Assembly: GCA_965205905.1 (NCBI GenBank)
Contig: CBDBHZ010000001.1
Span: 245,618-309,617, forward strand
DNA length: 64,000 nucleotides
Reading direction: 5' to 3'
From: JAHZMA01 sp965205905
GTDB taxonomy: Bacteria; Pseudomonadota; Alphaproteobacteria; JABAAW01; JAHZMA01
Part shown: positions 55,687-64,000 of the stretch, one piece after another
Layout: each line of letters begins with the position of its first letter
How positions within the stretch are numbered: position 1 is the stretch's first letter
Translations under genes and position numbers: made by a program
The notes under the pieces: generated by a model
Told to the model about the DNA's origin: nothing
Database searches by the model: none
What the model saw: only the letters and a program-made list of their open reading frames with translations

Positions 55687-57756
55687 TCAAATATTTTTTA
55701 GGTTTTTTTGTAAACTATCTCTTATAATTTTATTCTCTGTGTGCCATTTTTCTTTCAATATTTTGGCTTCATTTTTGATATTCGCCATTAGCGGTTCAAG
55801 CTGGTTGTTATATTCACCGACCGCTTGCAACATGGTTTTGGCGTGGGTTAATAATCTATTCAAGGATTTCAACTTAAGATAGTCACGCAAAAGCCCCGTG
55901 CCGCTATTCGCAAAGAATTTCAAAAAATCATCGGCATTTTTAATCGCATCTATCTGAATCAATGCCGCCGATGATTGCAATGTTTCTGCTTCCATAATAT
56001 TTAGTAGTTGCTGATTAAGATATGTGCCAGTCATTAACAGCGATACACCATGATAGTCATCACCGATATTTTGCAGGGGCAGAAGCATCTTAACAATATC
56101 ACTATTAACAAGCTTGATTTTTTCAATCCTGTTACTATCAAGTGGTTTATCCCAATCAAATTGCGAGGCAAATTCACGTGAGAATGCTTCATATTTAGTA
56201 AAAACCTTTTGCAATTCTTTGAGCAAATCTGCCGAATCTTTGGTTTTTGAATAATGTTCGGGCTTAATCAAAATCCGTTCAATATGGGTATGTTCATTGG
56301 CGGGTTTACCAGCCTTTCTTGGGTCAAAAAGATAAGTACCTAACACCATGTCTTTTGTTAACTTTGTGCCGATTTTAGATTCAGGAAGTGTTTGTTGCAA
56401 ATGGCGCAATGTGGTGAATAAAACGCCATTATCTTCGTTAAACTCCATCAATACAATAAAATATTCTGTTTCTCCCCTTTTGTTTGTTTTACCTTTCACA
56501 TTAATGAGCCTCGCAATGGTGGGTTTAATTTTGGGGTCAGGCTGATATTTAACGATTCCATCATGACCAATGCCCGTATAATCAACCCCTTCATGCACAC
56601 GATAACTAAAGCCCTTAATATCTTCGGGGATACCATTGCTATATTTATTCGCCTTAATATTTTTGATGAACGCATTAATCGCTTTTTTCTTAGCATCTTC
56701 AGCACTTTTGGCTTTATATTTAGCAACGCGCAATTCCATAAATTCACTATTATGATGGATTTCAACCTGCTCGCCATTTTTGCTTAAATAAGGAACTTTA
56801 GCCTTAATATTCTTTTCCTTAAAACGATGCTCATTCTTGATTTGCTTCATCATTTTTTCAACGATAGCAATGGCTTTGGGGTCAATTAATTCTTTAATTT
56901 GCCCCGCACTGCGATGAATATCGGGATAGCGTGCTAGCGCATTATGAATTTGTGTGCGCGTAGATGGTGGCATATCAAGCTGTAAATGGGTGAAATAAAA
57001 ATTCAAGTAAATCGCCTCCATCAATTTAAGGGTTTGATTGTTGGCAGTCTTTTTCAAGATTTCTTGGGCTTTGGCATTGTTAGCAAATTTTTTCTTTAAG
57101 CTTTGTTCTGCATGGCGACCTTTCAGATAGGCTAATGTGAGTTTGGGAATGGTATCAAGCTTGCCACGCCCCTTAAATTCATTATATATTAAATCAAGCG
57201 TCTTAATATCAGCCAGATAGGGTTTTTTCTTTCCCTGTTCTATTTCAATTAAAACATCCTTATAGCCATATAATTGTGACCTCACAGATTGTGGCACAGA
57301 AAGTTCGCTAACAGTTTTAAGATACTTCTCAACACCATTTTTGTTGATGTTGCTATTAAGATTTTGCAAAAGCTCTCTGGTGATTTTCGGCATATATTGA
57401 ATGTTGCTTTTATCCTTAAAGGCATCATAGAGAGTTTTGGCTAAATTCTTGTTGCCATTTTTTTCAAGTGTCTGCAAAATTTTGATATTATCAGTTGTGA
57501 AACTAAATTTTTTGCCAAGATGCGTAGTGAGATGATGAAACGCCTTATCGGGCAGTATCAAGAATTTATCCACCTTAATAATGGCTTTCGTCAACTCATC
57601 GGTGCGTGATGAGGGGCTATAACTCGACTTATATTGCGCCTTGATGAGCTCGGTTGCCAGCGCATCAGATAGATTCGCAGTTTTGATGATGCCGATGATG
57701 GCTTCGAACGCCTTATCGGAATGAAGCAGATTGAAAAAACTATTAAGGTTGGGCAT
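55687..57756 (-). CDS. Large protein with M23-like metallopeptidase signature
   Basis: 689 residues, mainly helical, Lys-rich, without signal peptide. Residues about 385-495 show the ordered zinc-ligand pattern of M23/LytM peptidoglycan endopeptidases: HEGVD (His388, Asp392), a later RHLQQ, and HTHIE (His489, His491). The usual flanking GHDGIVKY and KLTKDMVLGTY strands are present. The helical N- and C-terminal parts (residues 1-370, 520-689) match no family I know. It may be a toxin-like or phage-derived lytic protein. The start is uncertain: no ribosome site, and the frame stays open into the neighbouring type ISP gene. Confidence 0.55.
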   Translation of the reverse strand: MPNLNSFFNLLHSDKAFEAIIGIIKTANLSDALATELIKAQYKSSYSPSSRTDELTKAIIKVDKFLILPDKAFHHLTTHLGKKFSFTTDNIKILQTLEKNGNKNLAKTLYDAFKDKSNIQYMPKITRELLQNLNSNINKNGVEKYLKTVSELSVPQSVRSQLYGYKDVLIEIEQGKKKPYLADIKTLDLIYNEFKGRGKLDTIPKLTLAYLKGRHAEQSLKKKFANNAKAQEILKKTANNQTLKLMEAIYLNFYFTHLQLDMPPSTRTQIHNALARYPDIHRSAGQIKELIDPKAIAIVEKMMKQIKNEHRFKEKNIKAKVPYLSKNGEQVEIHHNSEFMELRVAKYKAKSAEDAKKKAINAFIKNIKANKYSNGIPEDIKGFSYRVHEGVDYTGIGHDGIVKYQPDPKIKPTIARLINVKGKTNKRGETEYFIVLMEFNEDNGVLFTTLRHLQQTLPESKIGTKLTKDMVLGTYLFDPRKAGKPANEHTHIERILIKPEHYSKTKDSADLLKELQKVFTKYEAFSREFASQFDWDKPLDSNRIEKIKLVNSDIVKMLLPLQNIGDDYHGVSLLMTGTYLNQQLLNIMEAETLQSSAALIQIDAIKNADDFLKFFANSGTGLLRDYLKLKSLNRLLTHAKTMLQAVGEYNNQLEPLMANIKNEAKILKEKWHTENKIIRDSLQKNLKNI

Positions 57757-57786
57757 CGGGCGAAATCGTTGATGGTAATTCTGTAG

Positions 57787-60700
57787 ATTTTTGGCAATCT
57801 TGATGAGCCCGATGCCACCACCCCCGATACCAGCGATTTTCTAAAAGAAACCCAACCCATGCGCCGTGCGGTTGCCTTTGCCAATACCATTGAAGCCTCG
57901 CAAACTATATGTGAATATTTCAATCAATTATCGCAAGATAATAGCGAGAATCACAGCCTGTTTAACGATATGCAAGGCACAAAGCTGAATGTGGAAGCGC
58001 GCCATGTTGATGGCACCCAAAGCGCAATGATGCGTGATGATGCGCTACGTTGGTTGCGGGCAGATTCGGGCGATAATAATTGCCGTATTCTCACCAATGC
58101 CCGATGCCTATCTGAAGGCGTTGACGTGCCTGCATTAGATGCGGTGATGTTTTTGAAACCGCGCAAATCCGAAATTGATATTGTGCAAGCGGTGGGCAGG
58201 GTGATGCGCCGTGCCGAAGGTAAGGAATATGGCTATATCATTTTACCGATTCCCGTTAAACCCGATGAAGATGCCGCCCAAGCCCTGCATCATAACGATA
58301 AATATCAGGTGGTGTGGAATGTGTTGCAAGCCTTGCGTTCGCATGATGATGGGTTTGATATTGCAATCAACCAAATGGATCTCAATCAAAAATTATCAAG
58401 CAAGATACAAATTATCGGCATTGGTGAGGGTGATGATGGTGGTAGCGATGGCGCGGGCAATACCAGTGCCACCGCCTCACAAATGGAATTGCAATATTCA
58501 TGGGACGAGAAATTTTTAGAATTTCGTGATACACTGTTCGCCAAATTGGTGTTAAAATGTGGCGACCGCGAATATTGGGAGAATTGGTCAAAAGATGTGG
58601 CAGAAATTGCCCAGCGCAATATTGCCCGCTTGCAAACATTGTTAGATGGCAGCAATCCTGATATTGATGTCGCTTTCAATGTGTTTGTTAGCAATATTCA
58701 AAAAACCATCAACCCCGCCATTAGCAAAACCGAAGCGATAGAATTGCTATCACAGCATTTCATCACCAAACCAGTATTTGATGCTTTATTTGGTGATTAC
58801 CAATTTGCCGAACATAACCCCATATCGCAAGGGCTTGATGGGGTGGTGAAAACATTAGAATGGCTAGATGTGAATACGGGCTTTACCGAAGATGCCAAAA
58901 ACTTACACCGTTTTTACGATGCAGTGCGTAGGCAAGTGAAAGGCGTAACAACCGCTGATGGCATTGAACGGATTGCGATTACCCTTTATGAAAAATTCTT
59001 CCAAAAAGCCTTCCCCAAAGCGGCGGAACGCATGGGTGTTGTGTATACCCCGATTGAGATTGTGGATTATATCTTGCATTCTGCCAATCATGCTTTGCAG
59101 AACGAATTTGGCTTAAAACTGGCTGATAAGAATGTGCATATTATTGACCCCTTTACTGGCACAGGCACATTTATCACCCGTTTGCTGAAGAATAAAGAAC
59201 TGCTTCCTGATGATACGCTTGCCCATAAATATAATCACGAATTACATGCCAACGAAATCCTGTTGCTTGCCTATTATCTTGCCAATGTGAATATTGAAAA
59301 CGCGTATCATGGACGATTAAATGTTAATGCGGATTCAGTGAAAAATGAACAGCGGGGGGTTGTTAAGGGGGGTCGTAGCCAGATGGCGGGCTCGTCCTCG
59401 CCATCGATAAGCTACGCCGCACCCCCCTTAAATGATAATGTCTCATATAATAATGCCCCCTTAAATGAATATGTGCCGTTCGAAGGCATTGTGCTAACCG
59501 ATACTTTTCAGCTTTATGAAGATAAAGGCAAAGATGCGATGGGGATTTCGCAAGAAAATAGCGAACGGGCAAAGAGGCAGAATAATTTACCGATTAAGGT
59601 GATTATCGGCAACCCGCCATATTCGGCAGGGCAGACCAACCAAAATGATAATAACCAGAATCTGAAATATGATAAATTAGATGCGGCGATTGAACAAAGC
59701 TATGTGAGATTAAGCAGTGCAACACTTAAAAATTCACTCTATGATTCCTATATCCGTGCCATCAGATGGGCTTCCGATAAAATTAAAGACAGCGATGGCA
59801 TTATCTGCTTTGTCAGCAATGGCGGTTTTTTAGATTCTAATTCTGCCGATGGGTTACGCAAAAGCCTGTATGGTGAATTTAGCAAAATTTACATCTATAA
59901 TTTACGCGGTGACCAACGCACATCAGGTGAATTATCACGTAAAGAAGGTGGCAAAGTATTTGGCGCTGGAAGCCGTGCCACCATTGCGATTACCTTATTG
60001 ATTAAAAATAATAACCATCAGGGCGAATGCGAATTACATTATCATGATATTGGTGATTACCTTAATACAGAAGATAAAATAGAGAAAATCAGTGAAGCAA
60101 AATCTTACCATAATTTAACATGGCAACAAATTACCCCTAGCCTTAAAGGCGAATGGTTAAATCAATCATCAGGCGATTTTGAAAAATATATCCCATTGGG
60201 CAGTAAAGATAAAAATAATCAAAAAACCACACTTTTCAATCTCTATTCATTAGGAATTGCAACTGGTCGTGATGGTTGGGCAGTTAATTTTGATAAGCAA
60301 GCAGTGATAGAAAATATGTGTCGCATGATTGATTTTTACAATCAGCAATGTGAATCCTATCATCGTCAAGGTGCAGGGCAAAATATCAAAAATTTTATCG
60401 ATAATGATGTAACAAAAATCAGCTGGTCGGATACTTTAGAGAAAAAATGTGCTGATAATAAACAAGCAGAACTTCAAGAGAGTAGAATCTATCTTGCTCA
60501 ATATCGTCCTTTTAGTAAAACCTATTTTTATTTTGACAGGCAAATGAATGAAAGGGTTTATAAACAACCCAATATTTACCCAACACGCAATGCTGAAAAT
60601 ATCGTTTTTACGGTTACAGGTGTTGGCGAAGCTGTTAATTTTTCAACCATTATTACAAATGTGATGACGAATTTACATATTTTATCAGCAGGGCAGGGCT

Positions 60701-61407
60701 TCCCCCTTTATTCCTATCGACCTATGCAAATAGAAGACAAAGCCCCTGAAACCAAGCAACCCGATGAGCAAGAAGTAGAATATGATGGGCAGAAATTCTT
60801 CCGCAAATGTAATATCACGCCACAAGCTTTGCAATTATTCCAAACCCATTATGCCGATACAAGCATATCGCAACAGGATATCTTCTATTATTGCTATGGC
60901 ATCTTGCACGCCCCAGATTACCGCGAAAAATATGCCAATGATTTGAAACGCGAATTACCGCATATCCCTTATGCACCTGAATTTACGCCCTTTATGCAAG
61001 CAGGGCGCGATTTGGCAGAATTGCATCTTAATTACGAGAATCTGCCTGCTTATGATGGCGTGCAACAAACAGGCACGGCGGCGCATAAACGCGTTACCAA
61101 AATGAAATTTGCCAATAAACAAGATAAATCTATCATCATCTATAATGACTGCATCACACTCAGCAATATCCCGCCCGAAGCCTATGATTATGTGGTAAAT
61201 GGCAAATCAGCCATAGAATGGGTGCTAGACCGCTACACAACCAATCCTGCCCTTGCCTATAAAGCCAGTGGCAACCAAAACAACCCGAATGATTACGCCC
61301 CCGATAACCCCGATTACATCATCAATTTGCTCAATTCTGTGATAACATTATCAATGCAAAGCCTAAAAATAATCAACGGCTTACCAAAAGCGGTGGGGGG
61401 TGAGTGA
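57787..61407 (+). pseudogene. Type ISP restriction-modification enzyme, 5' truncated
   Basis: Frame open from after a TAG at 57784; first ATG 57859. It begins in the second helicase domain (MRRAVAFANTIEASQTI, then RILTNARCLSEGVDVPALDAV and IVQAVGRVMRRAEGK). It continues into the N6-adenine methylase (DPFTGTGTF near residue 430, NPPYS near 585) and the C-terminal target-recognition region. LlaGI/LlaBIII-type enzymes are about 1600 residues with an N-terminal nuclease and a first helicase domain; those ~400 residues are missing, replaced at about 57,785 by the divergent 689-residue gene. A palindromic repeat (59345-59470) is inserted in frame. Cleavage activity is surely lost; methylation might survive. 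Confidence 0.85.
59345..59470. repeat. Palindromic repeat inserted in frame in the type ISP gene (R8)
   Basis: TTAAGGGGGGT (59363-59373) and ACCCCCCTTAA (59421-59431) form the outer stem. CGTAGC/GCTACG (59374-59379, 59411-59416) and GATGGCG/CGCCATC (59382-59388, 59399-59405) are nested. Flanks (ACAGCGGGG..TTGTTAAGGGGG before, TTAAATGATAATGT after) match the inverse of R4 at 23427-23500. It adds roughly 35-40 residues between conserved blocks without a stop. Confidence 0.85.
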
Positions 61408-61651
61408 TACATTATAAACAGGGGGCTAAAATGAAAAATCGCCAATGAAAACCGCCAAAATGAAAAACCGCCAAAATGAAAAACCGCTAGGACGAACCCA
61501 GCGGTCATATTTCATAAAAATTTACTATAGCTTCCATCCCAAGAAAAATATAAGTAAAGTTGTATTTTTTACTTCTAAAATCAGTAATATTCCTTTATTA
61601 TACCAACTGCGTGTTAAATGCAAGCAATAAATTCATAATACGGAGAAAATA
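61408..61651. repeat. Short tandem repeats and leader of the cas9 remnant
   Basis: Four tandem units of AAAATGAAAAACCGCC type lie at 61428-61488 (16, 13, 16, 16 bases), ending in an ACCGCT...AGCGGT hairpin at 61483-61505. The remaining AT-rich stretch leads to the ribosome site CGGAG before 61652. No CRISPR repeats and no tracrRNA with a clear anti-repeat were found. Confidence 0.7.
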
Positions 61652-61978
61652 ATGGGCATCAATCAACAAAAACGTGATAAATATAGCGGTAAATATCTGA
61701 TGGGGCTAGATGTAGGCGTTGGCTCGCTAGGGGTTGCGCTGATTTTACCACAGACGACGGGCACAGAAGCTGAAATTATTGCAGGCACATCTATCACGTT
61801 TAATGCGGCTGCCGATAATAGCGATAGGCGGGTGAATCGCGGGTCGCGGGTGCGTTTTAAGCGGCGGCGTTCGCGTAAAACATTGCTACGTGAGTATCTT
61901 ACCACAATGCTGAAACTTGATGAGAGCGCGTTTGATAAAACGCATATTCCGCATCACCGCATCGCGGGGTGCTATTGA
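61652..61978 (+). pseudogene. cas9: Cas9 N-terminal fragment (RuvC-I and bridge helix)
   Basis: 108 codons. KYLMGLDVGVGSLGVALI is the RuvC-I motif with the catalytic Asp. After ITFNAAADNSDRRVNRGSR comes the arginine-rich bridge helix VRFKRRRSRKTLLREYLTTML. Spacing and order match type II-C-like Cas9. A good ribosome site and ATG are intact. The gene stops at 61978 exactly where repeat cluster R9 begins; the other ~900 residues (REC, HNH, PAM-interacting domains) are gone, and no cas1, cas2 or array is in the window. An IscB protein is less likely because the PLMP domain is absent. Confidence 0.75.
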
Positions 61979-62345
61979 GGCTCACTCCTCCTGTGTATTA
62001 AGCACAGGCGGGGGGATTATCAAGGCAAGCACGATGCTTATGTGAGACACAGCGGTGGGGGGTATGGGGGGCGTCATCGCGTGGCAAGTGGCTTTTGCCA
62101 GACTTGCCAAAGCGTATGTCGCAAAGCCCCCCATATAATAATGTCTTGAGACACGCACCGCCCTATGTGTTACACACCGCCGTCATTCCCGCGTAGGCAA
62201 AATCTAGGAAATGCTTGCAAATAATGATAAATTAAAGTGTTCCAACTGGAATGTTTTACTGTAAATATCTTGGGAATAAAATATTAGTTGTTGTTAAACT
62301 TATTTCAATAACTTATACTTATTTTATAATAAAAAAATTAACATG
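61979..62345. repeat. Intergenic palindromic repeat cluster (R9)
   Basis: Begins at the cas9 truncation. It contains a TGTATTAAGCACAGGCGGGG unit, AGCGGTGGGGGGTATGGGGGG facing CCCCCCATATAATAATG, and the block near 62075-62137 shared with R6. CGCCGTCATTCCCGC follows near 62167. About 130 AT-rich bases then lead to the next gene. Confidence 0.8.
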
Positions 62346-62353
62346 GATAAAAG

Positions 62354-62575
62354 ATGGATATTTTTGCTATAATTCGAGATAATATGGCTACAATTATTGC
62401 TACTATTATTACACTAGTATTTTCGTTTTTTGGGTATAAAAAATGGCAAAATAATAGTAAAAATCATATAAACAAAAATACAATTAAGAATAATAAGGCT
62501 GGTGGTGATATTGCTGGTGGGAATATTGATAAGTCAATAAATACATCTGCCAATAGGGGCGATGATAAAAAATGA
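62354..62575 (+). CDS. Small membrane protein with glycine-rich repeat motif, first gene of the ABC-3C-like operon
   Basis: 73 residues: an N-terminal membrane helix (about 10-28: MATIIATIITLVFSFFGYKK), a polar stretch, then NNKAGGDIAGGNIDKS. The last motif is repeated almost exactly at the N-terminus of the next protein (NNNAGGDIAGGNIDKS), and the DNA of the two copies is also closely similar. The stop overlaps the next ATG by four bases. The shared motif suggests that the two proteins assemble through like strands, with this one tying the complex to the membrane. That is inference; no family was recognised. Confidence 0.65.
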   Translation: MDIFAIIRDNMATIIATIITLVFSFFGYKKWQNNSKNHINKNTIKNNKAGGDIAGGNIDKSINTSANRGDDKK

Positions 62576-63147
62576 CTGATAATACAAATGCTAATTCTTT
62601 ATCTAATAATAATGCTGGCGGTGATATTGCTGGTGGAAATATTGATAAGTCAACTACAGTCATCAACGCAACTATTGATTCTCCATTACGCAAAAAAATG
62701 AAAGAAATGCAATTAGATGCTCTGGATGATGATAACTTTGTAAGGTATATGAAAGAATTTTGCCATTTTTTTAACCCTATTAATCCTAACGACCAAAGAG
62801 ACTTAAGCGCTAAATTGATGGATGCAAATCGAAAAGATGAAATTTTTGAAGCAGAAAGTTTAAAAGAAGAATTTGCGAAAACTCTTATGAAAAACAACCT
62901 GTCTGAACAAGCTCAAGATGCTTATGTTCATATTTTAGCAAAAATAAAAACGCTTTATGAAAGTAAAGTTAAGCCACATATAAAAGAAAATGCAGCTCTT
63001 ACAGATATCGAAGATGGCGTTTTTGAAGTTATTGAAATTATATATGGAGATTTGGTAGGAACAATATTCGAAAAAGACCATAGGAAAATTAAAGGAATGC
63101 TATATTTCTTGACAGGAAACTGCCATATTGATTGGAGATATCAATAA
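62572..63147 (+). CDS. ABC-3C-type component with C-terminal helical domain
   Basis: 191 residues. After the NAGGDIAGGNID motif comes a helical domain with DNFVRYMKEFCHFFNPINPNDQRDLSAKLMDANR. The end reads AYVHILAKIKTLYESKVKPHIKENAAL, EVIEIIYGDLVG and LYFLTGNCHIDW. The terminal part resembles the C-terminal domain of ABC-three-component (ABC-3C) effectors, which associates with the middle component and an ABC ATPase. In those systems the effector domain is usually N-terminal; here that part is almost missing and may be supplied by the membrane protein upstream. It overlaps the next gene by 16 bases. Assignment rests on context. Confidence 0.6.
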   Translation: MTDNTNANSLSNNNAGGDIAGGNIDKSTTVINATIDSPLRKKMKEMQLDALDDDNFVRYMKEFCHFFNPINPNDQRDLSAKLMDANRKDEIFEAESLKEEFAKTLMKNNLSEQAQDAYVHILAKIKTLYESKVKPHIKENAALTDIEDGVFEVIEIIYGDLVGTIFEKDHRKIKGMLYFLTGNCHIDWRYQ

Positions 63148-63653
63148 TGCTAACTTATCACCCAATCCATGACCTAAATCATTGCATATTTAGAATTTTA
63201 TGTCTTGCATATGATGTGAAAGATAGTAGGATAGCCGTTGATTTAATCAAAATATTAGACTTTTATATTTTATTCCCTCACACACTGGCAAATTTATCTA
63301 TGCCACGACAATTTACTAGCGTCAAAAAAAGCTTTAAGGCTATTAAAACGCCCTACGAGGAACTTCCCGCGCCTGCTCATCTGATGTTCGTGTTATCTCC
63401 CATTCAAGAGCAAGCGTTAAAATCTTTAATGGGTAAAGGCATACTAGAACAAAATGATTTATCAAGAAATTATGTTTCAATGCAAGAAAAAAAACTTTCA
63501 AAAGAAATTTTACACCTTATTGAAGCAGGTGTTTTTAGAAAACAAGAATGGTATAAAAATCTTGTAACCATTATTCCCCAAATCAATTTAAAAGGAAAAA
63601 GCGGGCTAAAATATAAATCAGGTCTTTTAGAATATAGATATGATAGTATATAA
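63132..63653 (+). CDS. ABC-3C-type middle component
   Basis: 173 residues, starting MLTYHPIHDLNHCIFRILCL, a pattern typical of ABC-three-component middle components. Then come DSRIAVDLIKILDFYILFPHTL, a central RQFTSVKKSFKAIKTPYEELPAPAHLMFVLSPIQEQALKSLMGKGIL (winged-helix-like), and a C-terminal beta end. It lies between the helical component and the ATPase, overlapping both (16 and 14 bases). In known ABC-3C operons this protein bridges effector and ATPase. No tool comparison was possible; pattern and order support the call. Confidence 0.7.
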   Translation: MEISIMLTYHPIHDLNHCIFRILCLAYDVKDSRIAVDLIKILDFYILFPHTLANLSMPRQFTSVKKSFKAIKTPYEELPAPAHLMFVLSPIQEQALKSLMGKGILEQNDLSRNYVSMQEKKLSKEILHLIEAGVFRKQEWYKNLVTIIPQINLKGKSGLKYKSGLLEYRYDSI

Positions 63654-64000
63654 ACCAACATTAATACTTAAAAGGCTGATTATCCAAAAAAGTGGACTAT
63701 CTGCCTATGATGAAAATTTTCATGAAGGTGTGAATATTATTAGGGGAGAAAACGGGAGTGGCAAGACAACTATTGTAGAGAGTATCTTTTACGTGCTTGG
63801 TGGTGATATTGCTAAGAAAAAGGATGAGTTTAATAAATGTGATTATGTATATGGTGAGTTTGAAATTAATGAATATACTATTACTCTCAAACGCTCAATA
63901 GACGATAATTATCCTCCTATAGAAATTTTTGAAGGGATTTTTGATAAAGCAATATTAAACAAAGAAGGTTGGACACGCTATCCTAATAAACGTTCTAATA
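63640..64000 (+). CDS. ABC/SMC-type ATPase of the ABC-3C-like system, cut by window edge
   Basis: The ATG at 63640 overlaps the middle-component stop. The visible 120 codons start with a beta-rich ILKRLIIQKSGLSAYDENF, then Walker A NIIRGENGSGKTTIVESIFYVLGGD, followed by FNKCDYVYGEFEINEYTITLKRSI. This is the N-terminal lobe of RecN/SMC/Rad50-like ATPases, as used in ABC-3C conflict systems. Coiled coil, signature and Walker B lie beyond the window. Confidence 0.85.
   Translation, partial: MIVYKPTLILKRLIIQKSGLSAYDENFHEGVNIIRGENGSGKTTIVESIFYVLGGDIAKKKDEFNKCDYVYGEFEINEYTITLKRSIDDNYPPIEIFEGIFDKAILNKEGWTRYPNKRSN

Noticed and set aside
57591..57923. 110-codon minus-strand frame across the type ISP junction
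   Set aside because: Antisense shadow of the 689-codon gene and the type ISP frame; no motif or ribosome site.
61428..61488. CRISPR array next to the cas9 remnant
   Set aside because: Units are 13-16 bases without spacers; this is a simple tandem repeat.

Overview
The window is about 64 kb of a moderately AT-rich bacterial chromosome. The gene forms point to an alphaproteobacterium: a short proline-tRNA ligase without the insertion domain, a heparinase II/III-family gene beside murJ, the lolD/lolE pair, a RibBA with a decayed RibA half plus a separate RibA, and the adenylyltransferase GlnE. Genus cannot be given from sequence alone. Lipoproteins of transferrin-binding (TbpB) type and exported ankyrin-like proteins hint at a host-associated or particle-associated life, but this is inference.

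Positions 1-41,600 are mostly ordinary core genome: glnE (cut by the left edge), an AsmA/YhdP-like giant, tyrS, a compact trpD-trpC-moaC-moeA operon, a hydrolase, cysE with two tandem cysteine desulfurases, a catalytically dead-looking phosphohexomutase, a Panacea-type antitoxin with a membrane partner, trpS-murJ, a heparinase-like gene, tRNA-Cys, proS-lolE-lolD, polA, ribA, carA, an O-antigen ligase-like gene, a transglutaminase-like periplasmic gene, ribBA, a GT25 glycosyltransferase, an LPP20-type lipoprotein, and a Rieske oxygenase - gamma carbonic anhydrase - pdxH run. Between trpS/murJ and lolD lies a gene-free kilobase. It holds repeats and, on the minus strand, a strongly supported candidate structured RNA with promoter, long-range helix and terminators.

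Positions 41,767-49,322 are an integrative island in tRNA-Lys, bounded by an exact 23-bp duplication of the tRNA. It carries a complete type III CBASS anti-phage operon: CD-NTase, HORMA protein, TRIP13-like AAA+ ATPase, and a nuclease-SAVED effector. It also has a lipoprotein with a structured leader, an excisionase-like gene, and a tyrosine integrase broken by one frameshift, so the island is probably locked in place.

Positions 49,323-64,000 are a decaying accessory and defence region. It holds a TbpB-like surface lipoprotein split by two compensating frameshifts, two exported ankyrin-like proteins, a large protein with an M23-like metallopeptidase signature, a 5'-truncated type ISP restriction-modification gene, the first ~100 codons of a Cas9, and at the right edge the start of an ABC-three-component (ABC-3C)-like defence operon.

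A family of short palindromic repeats recurs in at least seven intergenic sites. One member sits in frame inside the type ISP gene, another abuts the Cas9 truncation, and another abuts the right end of the island. Several genes (AsmA-like, polA, possibly ribA, the transglutaminase-like gene, integrase, TbpB-like) are interrupted by single-base frameshifts. Some may be sequencing errors, some real decay.
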